From assembly GCA_002633005.1 (NCBI GenBank), contig NMRA01000374.1, forward strand, positions 187,921 to 245,143: a stretch of 57,223 nt of DNA, written 5' to 3'. This DNA is from Phoronis australis. Lineage: Eukaryota > Phoronida > Phoronidae. A model generated the notes under the pieces. The model was given only the letters and a program-made list of their open reading frames with translations, searched no databases and was not told the origin of the DNA. The position numbers and the translations under genes are program-made. Below are positions 1-10,884 of this stretch, piece after piece (position 1 is the stretch's first letter; each line of letters starts with the position of its first letter).

Positions 1-589
1 TTGCAACCGCATGCATTTACCGTTCGCCAGTGTCTGGTCTCGATACGCACCGGGTCCGATAGGCTGCGGTCCCGAGTCTGGCAAAATAATTTCTGGCAAA
101 ATTTTTTGCGCCACATTTCTTCAGCAAATTCGATAAAATTGTCCGTAGTTTGATTTTATTAAAATTAAGGCGCGCTGTCGATTATTTTATCCCCGTTTGC
201 TGGTGGTAACAGTACAGGCACTGCTCCAGTCGCACTGACGGCGTTTTCTCGGCCTGGGTTCCTGAATGAATTGTACTTCCGGGTTCGCGGCAAGTTCAAA
301 ATGGCGGTGGTTCTTCGGGTGCGAATCGTGTGTGGCGCGTTCATTTAAACTTTTTTCGAGTACGGAATGTGTATTAGTTATGGGGTAAGTACTTCTTGGA
401 TCCTTATAACATCCTCTAACCATGTAATAAGGATTAACAACGCGTGAGAGAAGGACTTTAATGGATTACGTACGTGACCAAGCAGCCCAAGCAGCTGGCC
501 TGAATGGGCTATTGTGTTCGCGTTAGCTAACTCCAACCGTCGGACGATGGTCATCCGACGGTCAATTTTCAGGTGGACTGGGTGCGTCA
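1..589. other. no supported gene
   Basis: No recognisable domain on either strand. A good-context ATGGCG at about 299 opens only about 17 codons before a stop. A tail end of the inverted LINE copy at 45.3 kb begins to match from about 590, so this stretch lies just outside that duplication. Confidence 0.4.
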
Positions 590-2344
590 TGTGTATGTGT
601 GATGAGCTTGGGCCCACTGACTCCAGATCACGTTTATTATTTTTTAAAACGCCCCCTTTTGCTTCCATGGATACCAATTGTTTCTGGCCAGTTTTGAACC
701 TGGCGGCAATTGAGTTTTAGCAAAATTTCAAGAGTTAGTTCGAGCCGTGCAAGTAACGTTGAAACACTCAACCTGTGTTACTGATCAGGTGTGACCTACT
801 ATTTTATTCATGTAAATTTGACAGATTTGACAATTCTTTGTCTATTTTAGAGCCGCGTAATATGAATACTTTTAGTGATTTTTAAAACGGTCAAAATTAT
901 CTAAATTCCCTTCCCTATTTCTCAGCTGGACCAAGTACAATGTCGACAAACTCAAGGATAATGACACCCGACCTGGATTCTGACATACTACTGGGAACAA
1001 ATGTTGACGCAATAAAACTTAGCACCCAGATCCTATTATCCAACAGATCTGGACCAGGCTAAAAAGAGCATGCAAAGGGCCACTTAGTGAGCAAAGGAAG
1101 CACTAAAAAGGCGTTGATGACCGATGCCTTGTCAAGGATTGAACAAGGGAAACACGTGACACAGAAGATTTTTTTCATGCGAAAACACGGCTGCAGAACC
1201 AAAGTGCTCAACATAAGTGTAAGGTAGTTAAACAGTGCATCAGAAAGGAAAACAGTCAGCACCTTGAGGAGATTGCAACAAAAGCTGAAGATTCTGCAGT
1301 GAAAGGCGATATCAAGACCCTTTACTCTACAATGAGGCTGCTCAGCGGGGGACGTTTCAACTGAACTAAACCTCTCAAGGTTGAAGACAAAACGCATATT
1401 ACTGGTCTCGAGAAACAGTTGAAACTTTAGAGAGACCATTTTTCTGAGGCACTATGGTATACCTGAGAAAAGTGTCAGACTAGTTACAAGACTTCACGAA
1501 GATTTCAAATGTCAGGTGCTGCATGAAGGACAGCTTAACCAACGGTTCTCTGTTAATTCAGGAGTCAGGCAAGGGTGTCTTCTCTCTCCTTTGCTGTTCC
1601 TAGTAGCTCTGGACTGGGTTATCAGAGTTGCTTTTTCGGGGCAACCAGCAGGAATCCAATGAACATTTACAAAAACAATTAGACGACCTGGAGTACGCAG
1701 ATGACTTATGTCACATCGCTTTCAAGACTTGAGTAGGACATAAAGCGGCATTGTCAGACACTGCTGAACGAGTAGGACTGTCCATCATCACCGAGACTTG
1801 GACGATGCGTGATGATTATAAGCAACTGGGACAACAGCGTAGTGGCCATCACTTAACTCCTGCTGAGAGACAAGGAGAATTTATTTTCCCAACATGATGA
1901 AACCAAAATGTTCAAAAAACCTTCTGAGTCGAGACATGTTGGGCATAAGACACGTCATTCAAATTTTAACGGGCCATTGTAACCTAGCCCAACACAGACA
2001 CATTACTGGGCATTTGGGGAGCCTAGCGTGTCCCGAGTGTGGTACTGAAGTAGAAACCCCTAAACACCTGGTAGAGTCTTGCCCAATTTTTATAGCCTAA
2101 GGAGCAACCTACTGGATGGCACTGTGACATGCTTACAACATATAGTGCATGGCAACAAATGGAAACAACTGTCGTTTTCTTAATGGAGACTGGCAGACTT
2201 GAAAACTTCCATCACGAAGAACCATAATGGGGCTCTGTCGTGTGAGAAAAGTAGGAGAGTTTGTATATATTTTAGAGCATTGAATTCTGTTACAGCCAAA
2301 CATGCTTTTCCACTCCCGTGAATAAATTTGTGTTTAGATCAGTT
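590..2344 (+). mobile_element. LINE (non-LTR retrotransposon), 5'-truncated, copy A
   Basis: Remnant of a LINE ORF2, which copies element RNA by target-primed reverse transcription. The linker before the reverse transcriptase is readable from about 930 (YNVDKLKDND). The RT core shows SGVRQGCLLSPLLF from 1558 and EYADDL at 1691-1708, the catalytic Asp pair. The C-terminal zinc-knuckle-like tail is at 1894-2100 (CPECGTEVETPKHLVESCP). The endonuclease domain is missing. About 500 bases of RT fingers near 1445, and a segment near 1830, are deleted relative to the inverted copy at 41.3-45.3 kb. Stops and frameshifts are frequent, so it is dead. The 3' end, near an AATAAA-like string at about 2322, abuts Gypsy reverse transcriptase sequence, meaning the LINE inserted into the Gypsy element. 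The clade (Jockey/I-like or other) is not resolved. Confidence 0.85.
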
Positions 2345-4350
2345 GAGTCGTAATTCGTTTTTCTCGTCGGTTGACTTGGCTTGGCTAGTGGTTACTAGCA
2401 ACTTCCCATGGAGGAAGAGAACAGAGAGAAAACTCCTTTTTCGCACCTGGTCGTGGTTTGTGGCCATTCAAAGTCTTGCCGTTTAGTCTTTGTAACTCCG
2501 TCGGCTGGTTTAAGCAATTGATCGAGAATGTTTAGGAGGGTTTATTATAGAATAAGTGTTTAGTGTACACAGACAATGTCTTATGTTATTCTAAAACGTT
2601 CGATGATTTAGAACAAGTTTTCATTCGTTTACGTAACGCTGGTTTGAGGCTGAAACCTACAAAATGCGCATTACTTAAAGGCTAGGTTATCTTGTTACGA
2701 CTTGTAGTGTCAACTGATGGTATAGCTTGTGACCCCGCAAAAGTTGAAGCAGTCGAGTGTTGGTCTCCTCCAATAGGTCTCACCGATGTACGGAGTTTTC
2801 TTGGGTTTGCCTCGTACTATCGATAGTTCATTCCCGATTTTTAACGACCGCTGCCCATTGACAGCACTGACGAAGAAAAATCGTAAATTCGTATGTAATG
2901 ACTCGTGTGAGATGTCTTTTAATAAGCTGAAGAATGCGTTACCTGGGCCCGGTCTCTAATCTTTGTACTCGAAACGAACTCGAAACTATTTTTGGCAATT
3001 TCTCTGCCTCCTTTTGTGCAAACTTAAGATAATTGGTTATCAGACTGTGCTCGAATACATTATAATTTATGCATAGGAGTTTCTAGTTCAAGTTTGCCCT
3101 TGAAGACCCTTATATTCGTGCTACAAACTCGAGTAAAAACTCGAAATTTCGAGTTCAAACTCGAACTTATTGCTTTAATATTGGGTTTACAAACTGTGAA
3201 CTAAGGGCAATAAATTATCTAAGTAAGTTATTGTGTACTAGAGCATAGAATGATAGACACTTATCTTGATTTCGCCCAAAAGTAGAGTAGAAAATGCCAA
3301 ACCTAATTTCGAGTTCCATTTCGAGTAAAAAGATTGGAGACCGGGCCCTGGTCATCCTGTGATCTCCCGATCGTGACGGTGGTGAGTTCATTGTTGACAC
3401 AGACGCGAGTGCCCCTGGCATTTCAGGTGTTTTGTCTCAGGTAGAGAATGGTGAAGAGAAAGTTCTAGTGTATGCAAGCAGAACTTTGTCTAAATCTCAA
3501 CAGGGGTATTGTACTACATATCTTCAATTATTGGCCGTGGTGACGTTTGTAAAAAATTTATGTCCTTATTATGGAATAGAAAATTTATACTGAGATCAGA
3601 TCATAGTTCGTTAAGATGGCTAAGAAATGTTAAGGAACCTACTGATATGGTAGCAAGACGTATTGCTATTTTGGACACTTATGATTTTGAAATTAAACAT
3701 CGTAAGGTCTTCACGGGAACGCTAATGATTTTTCTAGGAAACCTCGGTGACGTTGTTAGTTTGAAGATTTCCAGCAAAGCTCAAATTGTTCTTTTGTGTA
3801 GGAGACTATGCCAAAATGTAGAAAACGTAAGGTTAGTAGTGAATCCAGTGATTCTGGTGTTTGGTTGCAAACTTGGAGTTCTGCGGAACTGCGCATGTTG
3901 TACTACTCGATGATTCGGCCATTGGTCTTATTGCTTCGATAGAAAAACCCTCTTTTGACGAAATCGGCGGTAGGGGTTATGATAGATTATCCAAATCAGA
4001 ATTTAAGAGTGAGCTTATGGCTGAATGTTGTAAACTTTGAAATTACGAATTAGTAAAACTAGAACCCCACCCTATCATCCAAAGAGTGTGGGTATGATTG
4101 AGCATTTTGTTGTAAATGTTCAGCAGAAGCTGGCTACGTTTATGAATGATAACCATAAGGATTGGGATAATCATTTACCATATGTTATGATGGCTTACCG
4201 ATCCACTGTTCCTGACAGTACTGACTGCATTCCATTCAAGTTAATTTTTGGACGCGAAGTGTCACTTCCTGTTGATATTATGGTTGGGCATGTGAAGGCG
4301 GATTCGGAATCCTCTCAGTCATGCTTGGTTCAATATGTTGTTAATTAAGT
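2345..4350 (+). mobile_element. Ty3/Gypsy LTR retrotransposon fragment, interrupted
   Basis: Decayed pol of a Gypsy element. Order on the plus strand: RT from about 2350 (VLPFSLCNSVGWFKQLIENV), the active-site region at 2563-2580 reading YTDN instead of YxDD, then RLRNAGLRLKPTKC and VRSFLGFASYY. RNase H follows from about 3390 (VDTDASAPGISGVLSQ) and 3600 (LRSDHSSLRWL), and the integrase C-terminal half is at 4037-4348 (TPPYHPKS, MMAYRST, FGREVSLPVD). The first catalytic part of integrase is largely missing and no LTRs are seen. A MITE at 2947-3346 splits RT from RNase H. The second catalytic Asp of RT is replaced by Asn, and there are many stops, so it is inactive. The 5' boundary is the LINE insertion junction. 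The same RT sequence recurs inverted at 39.6-41.2 kb. Confidence 0.85.
2947..3346. mobile_element. 400-bp MITE with ~45-bp terminal inverted repeats
   Basis: Both ends read GCCCGGTCTCYAATCTTT inward. The inverted repeats continue through ACTCGAAA...ACTCGAAA to about 45 bases. A 5-base direct duplication CCTGG flanks it at 2942-2946 and 3347-3351. Removing the element and one CCTGG reconnects the Gypsy RT-to-RNase H spacer. The inside is built on many copies of AACTCGAAA or its complement TTTCGAGTT (about 2965, 2977, 3135, 3144, 3150, 3158, 3308, 3318). There is no coding capacity, so it is non-autonomous. The superfamily is unknown. Confidence 0.8.
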
Positions 4351-4724
4351 AGGCCTTTTACAATACAGCAGCCCCATTACGAACCTTTTAGCACCAAAAA
4401 AAATTGAGGTGGCTCTTACATCAATCGAAGTCTATGACATCTTCGTTACAGCGAATTTGGTTTTCACCGTGTCTCCATCGTATTGTAATTAGCTATGACT
4501 GGCCGTTTAATTTAGTGCAAAATACATGGGAAATCAAGAAAACACATTAATTATTCATTTCATGTCAATTAATTTTAAAATTGATCAAAATCATTGCCTT
4601 GAGAACTTTTTATTCAGTTGTTCTGTGCACATTCTTATACGGGCCCATATAGTAATCACCGGGTGTGTGACTGGGGTCGCCGAAACAGCCGGAAAAATAA
4701 ATCGCTTCATCCAAATTGTTATCA

Positions 4725-5140
4725 AAATGCCCAGTAGTGTGACTGTGTTGGGCTAGGTTACAATGGCCCGTTAAAATTTGAATGACGTGTCTTATGCCCA
4801 ACATATCTAGTCTCAGAAGGTTTTTTTAACATTTTGGTTTGATCACGTTGGGAAAATAAATTCTCTTCGTCTTTCTGCAGGAGTTAAGTGATGCCCACTG
4901 CGCTGCTGTCCCAGTTATACTCATCCCGCGGCATTCTCAAAGAAGAACAGACATCACATTAGATTTGAAGATTCTTTGACTTGGGTGAGTAGGTCTTTGA
5001 GTGCCATACAAGCTTTAGCATAGTGGGTGCCTGACGAGCTTACTTGATGCGTGCTTTAATGTCCTCTTCAGTTCCTCCACTCATGCTAAGGACACTACCC
5101 AGGTAACTAAGTTGTATGACGTTTCAGTCTCCTCGTCATC
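4725..5140 (-). mobile_element. LINE 3' fragment, copy C
   Basis: Minus-strand fragment of the same LINE as copies A and B. Reading 4804 downward gives MLGIRHVIQILTGHCNLAQH, matching A (1938 on) and B (about 41650). It contains the uninterrupted version of the site where a piggyBac element sits in copy B: GTGCTTTAATGTCC, with TTAA at 5056-5059. It is truncated before the zinc-knuckle tail. Between about 4350 and 4725 I recognise nothing. Confidence 0.8.
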
Positions 5141-5154
5141 ACCCCGGCCAATCC

Positions 5155-5620
5155 GCGATCGAGAACGACCGGAAAGCGATCGAGAACGAAACCGGTTGCG
5201 AGAAGCGAAGCCAGGCAAGGTGAGTAAATTTGAGGAATTTACGTTGTTTTTACTTCCAATGTGAAAACAGAGACATGAGTTCAAGGCGTAACACATTGAG
5301 CAAGGGTAGGTAGAGGTTTGGCTGGTGTCTGTTCCAGTTATTGGGGATAAGTTACGTTGAACGAGGCATCACTTGAGTCAAAGGTGATTCGTATGTCATT
5401 TTGGCAAATTGCGGTTATTTTTGGCACTAAATCAATAAATTGACCATGAAGTTATGAAGAAGTGACTTGTGAGAATATAACATAACGCTTGTTTTTCGTA
5501 GTTTTGCCAGGATCTCTGATTTTTCGGCACTTTCCTGTTGAAAGATGCGATCGAGAACGCAAAGATAAGCGATCGGAAACGCAAATTTTTGTTTGTTTAT
5601 GCGATCGAGAACGCATCGTG
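5155..5620. repeat. dispersed GCGATCGAGAACGC-type short repeats
   Basis: Two copies of CGATCGAGAACG lie at 5156-5195. A second cluster at about 5546-5615 has GCGATCGAGAACGCA, GCGATCGGAAACGCA and GCGATCGAGAACGCA. The unit is near-identical but spacing varies, with about 340 bases of unrelated sequence between clusters. Function unknown. Between and after the clusters (5205-5535, 5620-5825) I see no gene. Confidence 0.55.
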
Positions 5621-5824
5621 GTGTGCCGAACAGTTATGAACTTTTTACTTATAAAACGTGAAAAAGGTTACAAAATAAGTGTGGTGCATTGAATTAATCA
5701 CATTTTGAGTCATTACTGTTACTTTCGCTTCCAAACTAAACAATATCATAGCATTACCATTAAATTAAAATGAGCGACTACATGTACATCAAGCCCTATT
5801 TTAATTATAGATATTTATTATATT

Positions 5825-5827
<3 letters not shown>

Positions 5828-5900
<73 letters not shown>
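5828..5900. repeat. (TA)n microsatellite
   Basis: An uninterrupted run of about 36 TA units. It opens artefactual frames encoding Tyr-Ile runs on both strands, which are not genes. Confidence 0.97.
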
Positions 5901-5903
<3 letters not shown>

Positions 5904-6600
5904 CTTTGTATATTATCCCATACGCGTTGAATCTGTCGAGGGAAATACAGCCATGTAATAAAGTTTTCCGTATTCACCTCCCGCATTACTTCAACAGTGA
6001 CCTCTGACATGGAAAGTTCAAAATGTAGGTCAATGTCGACTTGACGTCTTCACCCGGTTCGATCATCAAACTTTCCGAATATAGTTTAAAGTATTACAGT
6101 TTCAGCAGTGTAACTAACACTCGACATGCAACCAGGCCCTAAACGTAAAAGAAATATATCGTTACTTTTAAAACTGTTTCTTTTACAAGAGAAAATTTGC
6201 AACCTAACGCGCAAGTACATACATATAGGATGTGATCCTTCTTGTGAACAGTCTGGGTGAAGTATTTAAAGAATTTGCCAAAAATATAAGGAACTCAGGA
6301 ATTCGAAGCGTATTGGATAAATACATTCGGTCTCAGTCCATACGCGGAATAATTTCTCATGGGATATTACTTCATGTACGCCACTGTCGGTACGTTTTGT
6401 GTTTTTATTTAACTGTGTTGGAAAAAATGGCGTTCTACCGTAATTCTGCTGCTAGAGTTGTGGAGGTTTAGCATGAACCCCGTCCGGTCTTTAGCTTTAT
6501 ATGTTGATGCAAGTTTCACGTCAAGATGACGAACAGAACTACCCCCGCTGTGTGCAATTTCGGTGTCTACGGAAGAAATACACTCAGTGGTGCCTAGCTG
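5901..6600. other. no supported gene
   Basis: A short frame starting AAAAAATGGCG at about 6425 ends after 15 codons. A minus-strand frame across 6409-6621 has no recognisable domain. Nothing else is seen. Confidence 0.4.
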
Positions 6601-6654
6601 TACTTTGACGACAGTCTTCATAGAGCTGGCTGGGAGGCTACCTTGATGTCAAAG
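6601..6654 (+). CDS. possible small exon conserved between duplicates
   Basis: A short plus-strand open stretch reads FDDSLHRAGWEATLMSK and ends at a consensus donor, AAAG|GTGAGC. Copy 2 at 53884-53935 keeps the frame (FDDSLHTTSRLATLMSK) and the donor exactly, although the middle differs. The upstream acceptor is uncertain; the candidate is the AG at about 6597, with a poor pyrimidine tract. The protein is not recognised. It may be the end of a first exon or non-coding RNA. Confidence 0.25.
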
Positions 6655-6788
6655 GTGAGCATTCGCCGTTTCAAAACTGTATGTACGTACATGTATACGT
6701 ATACGATAAGGAGCATGTGCGTTTGATAACATTTTTGGTAACTATTGGTTGTGTTTTCTGAGTCTCTGGCCAAAGTTGGCTCATGTCA
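6601..6788 (+). repeat. segmental duplication copy 1, part 1
   Basis: Direct repeat of 53882-54072, with about 80-85% identity judged by eye. It includes TGTATGTACGTACATGTATA and CGATAAGGAGCATGTGCGTT. It stops at GTCA (6785-6788), where a 4.1-kb segment absent from copy 2 begins. Confidence 0.85.
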
Positions 6789-9700
6789 TATCATGGATTA
6801 TAGACAACAGATTCGCAGCTCAGACATTTTTTTCCGTTGTAACCAAGAGGCGCCGCCACTCTCCTAAATTATCTGGTGCAGTTTCCGGTTAGTGTATATT
6901 GGCGGGAAATTCTTGCATCTACTTTACTGTCCAGCACAACGAAAAAAATAATGAAACGCTGTTCAAAGTCTTCCAATAGTAGAACAGTTGGTATCGTGAG
7001 TACTTTTGGCAATGCTACTGGTAATTAATTACAAAATTCAAAACTTCGGTGCCGACTGATTATGTCGTCTGCTTGCACAATCCTACAGTTTGTTATTCAT
7101 GGTTCACATACCGAGAAAACTACGAAAACATAGTTGTGCAAAAATTCTAAGGAGTACCTGTGAATGCAAAAGATACTTATATAACGTTTTTGTTTTAGAA
7201 AACTTTTAATTTTGTTCGGATTAAAAAAATGCGCCTCTGCAATGCTTTCACTGGTCTAACCTTTGTACTGCATGTTTATAACTCAGCATTCTCAAGTGAG
7301 CTGTTCTTCTGAGAAGTGGCCCTTAAAATGGCCGCTGGTTGTACTGTGCATGAGCCTTAAGTATGGTGTGAAATGGTTCTTAACAGAACCGTTGAATAAT
7401 TCAACATAAATCACACAGTACACCGTGCTCACTCAAGTACTGAAGGTCCTCTTCATTCACGTTTTCATCTGGGAAGGTTGAATGAAAACAGAGATGAAAA
7501 TTACAGGTGTAATACCTTACATAAACATTACCGCTCACCAAAGTTATCACGAACCCTGCTTCTTTCAGTTCTTGTTCCTGAATTCAAATGTAATCCTGAA
7601 CCGTAGGGCAAAAAGACATACAACAAAAAACGAATCAAATTTCGAAAATCATCGCCTTCGTACGATTCCGTGTTGCTGTCGCCATACTGATGTTCCTCCC
7701 CAACATCAATGCCGAGAATCGACGTTACACCATTGGTGACATTGCATTGCAGGACCTGAGGAGAAAAGTGAACATTCAGTCAGCTTTGTGGTTATCTTCG
7801 CGAAATCGCATGCGCCTCTTTCAATTCTGGCACCAGTTGCTTCATTGTGTTGTTTGGGTGTTGTTCATGTAACGTAATTGAAGCCCATCGGGGTGACCGA
7901 CATTGTCCACAATGCTCGTTGCTCCTCTGTCACCTTACTGCCATGAGTCAAGCCGCCTGAACTTTTTACCGATAGCATTTAGTAATTTTCAAGGGCTAGA
8001 TGACAGCTGAGGCCTGCTCAAAACTGGTTTGTTCGCCGAATCACATGAAAGCAATTTTTGAAACTTTGTATACACATCTGGATGTTTGCTCTCCACATCA
8101 ACCTTTTCTTTGTTCATGTATGCAGAAGTAAGCGGAGTTCAGGTAGTTGTGGTGTCCAGCTGCAGCAAATATTGTTAGCTTGGAAGTGATCATTCCAAGA
8201 CCGAGTGCGATCTGCCTTGATCATTGCCCGAGCAGTATGGAGCATCTTCAGACCAGCCACAGACTTCTTGGTATCAAGATTGTCGATGACTTTGAACAAT
8301 TGCGGCTGATTGTGGGGAACTTCAGACAGATGTTGACATTTTACCCTGGCTTCTAGTTTCCGTGAGCGGATTTTTTAAATAAAAAACATAGGCAAACAAT
8401 TATACACTAGATGATTTTTGTTGCCTTTATGCAAGCCAATGCTTTGGATTAAATTATATATTTCACAGCTGATGTTCATATTTTAAAATAATTCAGTCAG
8501 AATTCATTCAAATTTTTTTGTTTTAAGTTCATTCAATCAGAAACCAGTCACATTCAATCATACTTTCGTTATAGGGATAGGATTTTAAATAATGGACAAA
8601 ACAGTGATTTTTCTCTCTTGAATTTTAGCTGCCATCTTGAATTTCATATCACATACTGATCGTATCTTATTTTAACCACACCAGTAAGTTGATCACCCCT
8701 TAAAACCATATACTAGAACCAAAAAATTGTCTCTATCACAATTATTGAAGAGATTTCATCTATTTTAGCGATTTCGAAACGTCGTGGCGGCAATCTTGGA
8801 AATGACTCAGTTTTGAACCATTTCAGGTGGTCAGATTTTGGTAGACTTTTTTCCTGCTCATCAACATAGCCAGTAGAGCATAAAACCACAGTTGCAATTT
8901 GTTGTGGGTCGGGTGGCTATTTGTCATAAATTGACTCGTTAATGATGGAAACTAACCCATTGTTTTAAGAAAGGAGTGTACGGATTTTGTCTAACGTTGA
9001 TAGAACATAACTTTTGGTTTTTACAATGCATTAATCGTGTTGAATGCATTCATATTAAGTGACCTCATTGAGTTGAACAGAAAATAAGTTATATGTAACA
9101 CAATAAAGTTTTGAAAATAAATACAGCAGTACCAGGACTCCCTAAGAATCGAACTGTTTTCGAAAACTTGGCGCCATTGGTGATTTGATTGCTTCATGCA
9201 CTTACGGCGGGAAAATGATGGACCAAGTATCGTGCACGTGTGCATTATAGCAACACTTAGTATCTTATTCTTATTATTTTGGCCAATCTGTTGATACAGT
9301 AAATTTCCTTGTTGATGCCCATCCTGATTTTACCGCAGCTTGAACTTGTTGGGGCATAGGGACCACATGGTGCTTACTCGAATGGGCTTCATTTTACCAA
9401 CTATTTCAAATTGTGTAGGTGAAGTAAATAAACAAAGTAGGTGATTATCATCACCGGAATTTCATCATTAGCATCTTTTGCCGGATGCTCAAATTTTTTG
9501 AGACTAGGGATTGCCACATTTGTAAGGTAGAAGTGTTTTGGCTGGACTTCTAGGTCTGTTGTGTTATTTATACCGGACCAAAATTAAAGAAGTGAGGCTC
9601 TTGTTTAAATCAGGAGCTGCATAAAAATAATTGCAGGCGGTATGGTACACGTTTTACCAGACGTGAGCAAGCAGCGCATGTTGGCCCATGGCACTGATTA

Positions 9701-10884
9701 CTTGGAACCTTTTTTATGGTTTATTAATATATAGTTAAACCGAGCTCAGGAGCTTGAAACCTGAGTCACGGCAATTTTTGGTAGTTGGCAACAAAGTTTG
9801 ATAACAATATACTGCAATTTTGTAGAAACTCTGTCATAGGTTACAGGTGCGTCACAGAGCGTAAATTTGATGAGTTCTAGCTTACGATTTCACCTGTTTC
9901 GGAGACCTGGTTTCAACCACTTTTGGTCTCTAATGAACGCCCCTTTCCTGAAGCGAATTTTCTAAGCGTCCTGGCCGCTTATTAGGGCGAATACGGTAAT
10001 ATTTCAGAAGGACAATGTTTATTATCCTTTATGCAAGGGATCCTTTTGTTACATTAGGAGTAGGATTGGTTCAGTATGTACCCTAGAGGTGGCACAGGAC
10101 TTTACAAAACTGGTTGAAGAATTTTGTTTTCGTCATAACTGTTCGTTTGAAAGGCTTAAGTATGGAAATGGTAGGACTTAAGGCGGAAATTTAAAAATCA
10201 TTTGTCGTCTTACAAAAATTTAACATTGAAGAAAAAAACAACCTTCACACCCCTCTGGTGGTCATGTTCCGTGTTTGCAAAGAAGTTGGTTGTATTTGCA
10301 TAGACTGCAATGTAATTGGCTGAGATGGTGTAGCAGAGATTTTGTGCGGCATATATTCGACATGAAATGAGTGTGTAACCTGCCGTTCAATTGCGTGATA
10401 GATTGGGGGAAGGCAAATTGGTTATTTCTGGACTATTAATGTGATCTTTATTGATGTTAAAGGTTTTACCAGCATTCAATCCAATCCCGACGAAATGTGC
10501 GCATTCTGCTGAGATAGTAACCGTTTTATTAGGGCCAGCGAAGATGACGAATTTGGTTAATTCGCACACTAGGCTATGGCTGAAGTTCCTCGTAAGGACA
10601 AGGGTTCGTGAATTACTATCTTTTGAAAGGTTTTTCTCCCACAGCCGATTATGGGGTCTCCGTACGCTATGGAAGCTAACGCCTTTACATTTCGCCTGAG
10701 TGGCCTAACACCCGGCCACACAGCTACCGACCATGATTAGCAGACGACGTACTTGCAGGAAATAACACCAGATAATTTGGACAGGTGACGCTAGTGAATA
10801 ATGACGTAACGGCTTGTGCAAAACAGCACAGATTTCGTCCATTAAAAGTATACGGAGTTGGTGGTCCATGTTTTAAAATCTAGG
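6789..10884. other. 4.1-kb insertion in duplication copy 1, content unrecognised
   Basis: Absent from copy 2, where the site is contiguous around 54069-54072. GTCA occurs on both sides (6785-6788 and 10885-10888), consistent with a 4-base target duplication. I find no domain, no clear terminal inverted repeats and no long open frame. A stretch at about 9925-10003 ending TTATTAGGGCGAATACGGTA shares a short motif with about 27830-27850 and is probably a dispersed repeat. Confidence 0.45.

Noticed and set aside
3215-3421. 68-codon minus-strand frame
   Set aside because: Covers the MITE end and is antisense to Gypsy RNase H.
4526-4756. 76-codon plus-strand frame
   Set aside because: Partly antisense to the LINE C fragment; no motif.
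5770-6010. Open frames on both strands rich in Tyr-Ile
   Set aside because: They are translations of the TA microsatellite.
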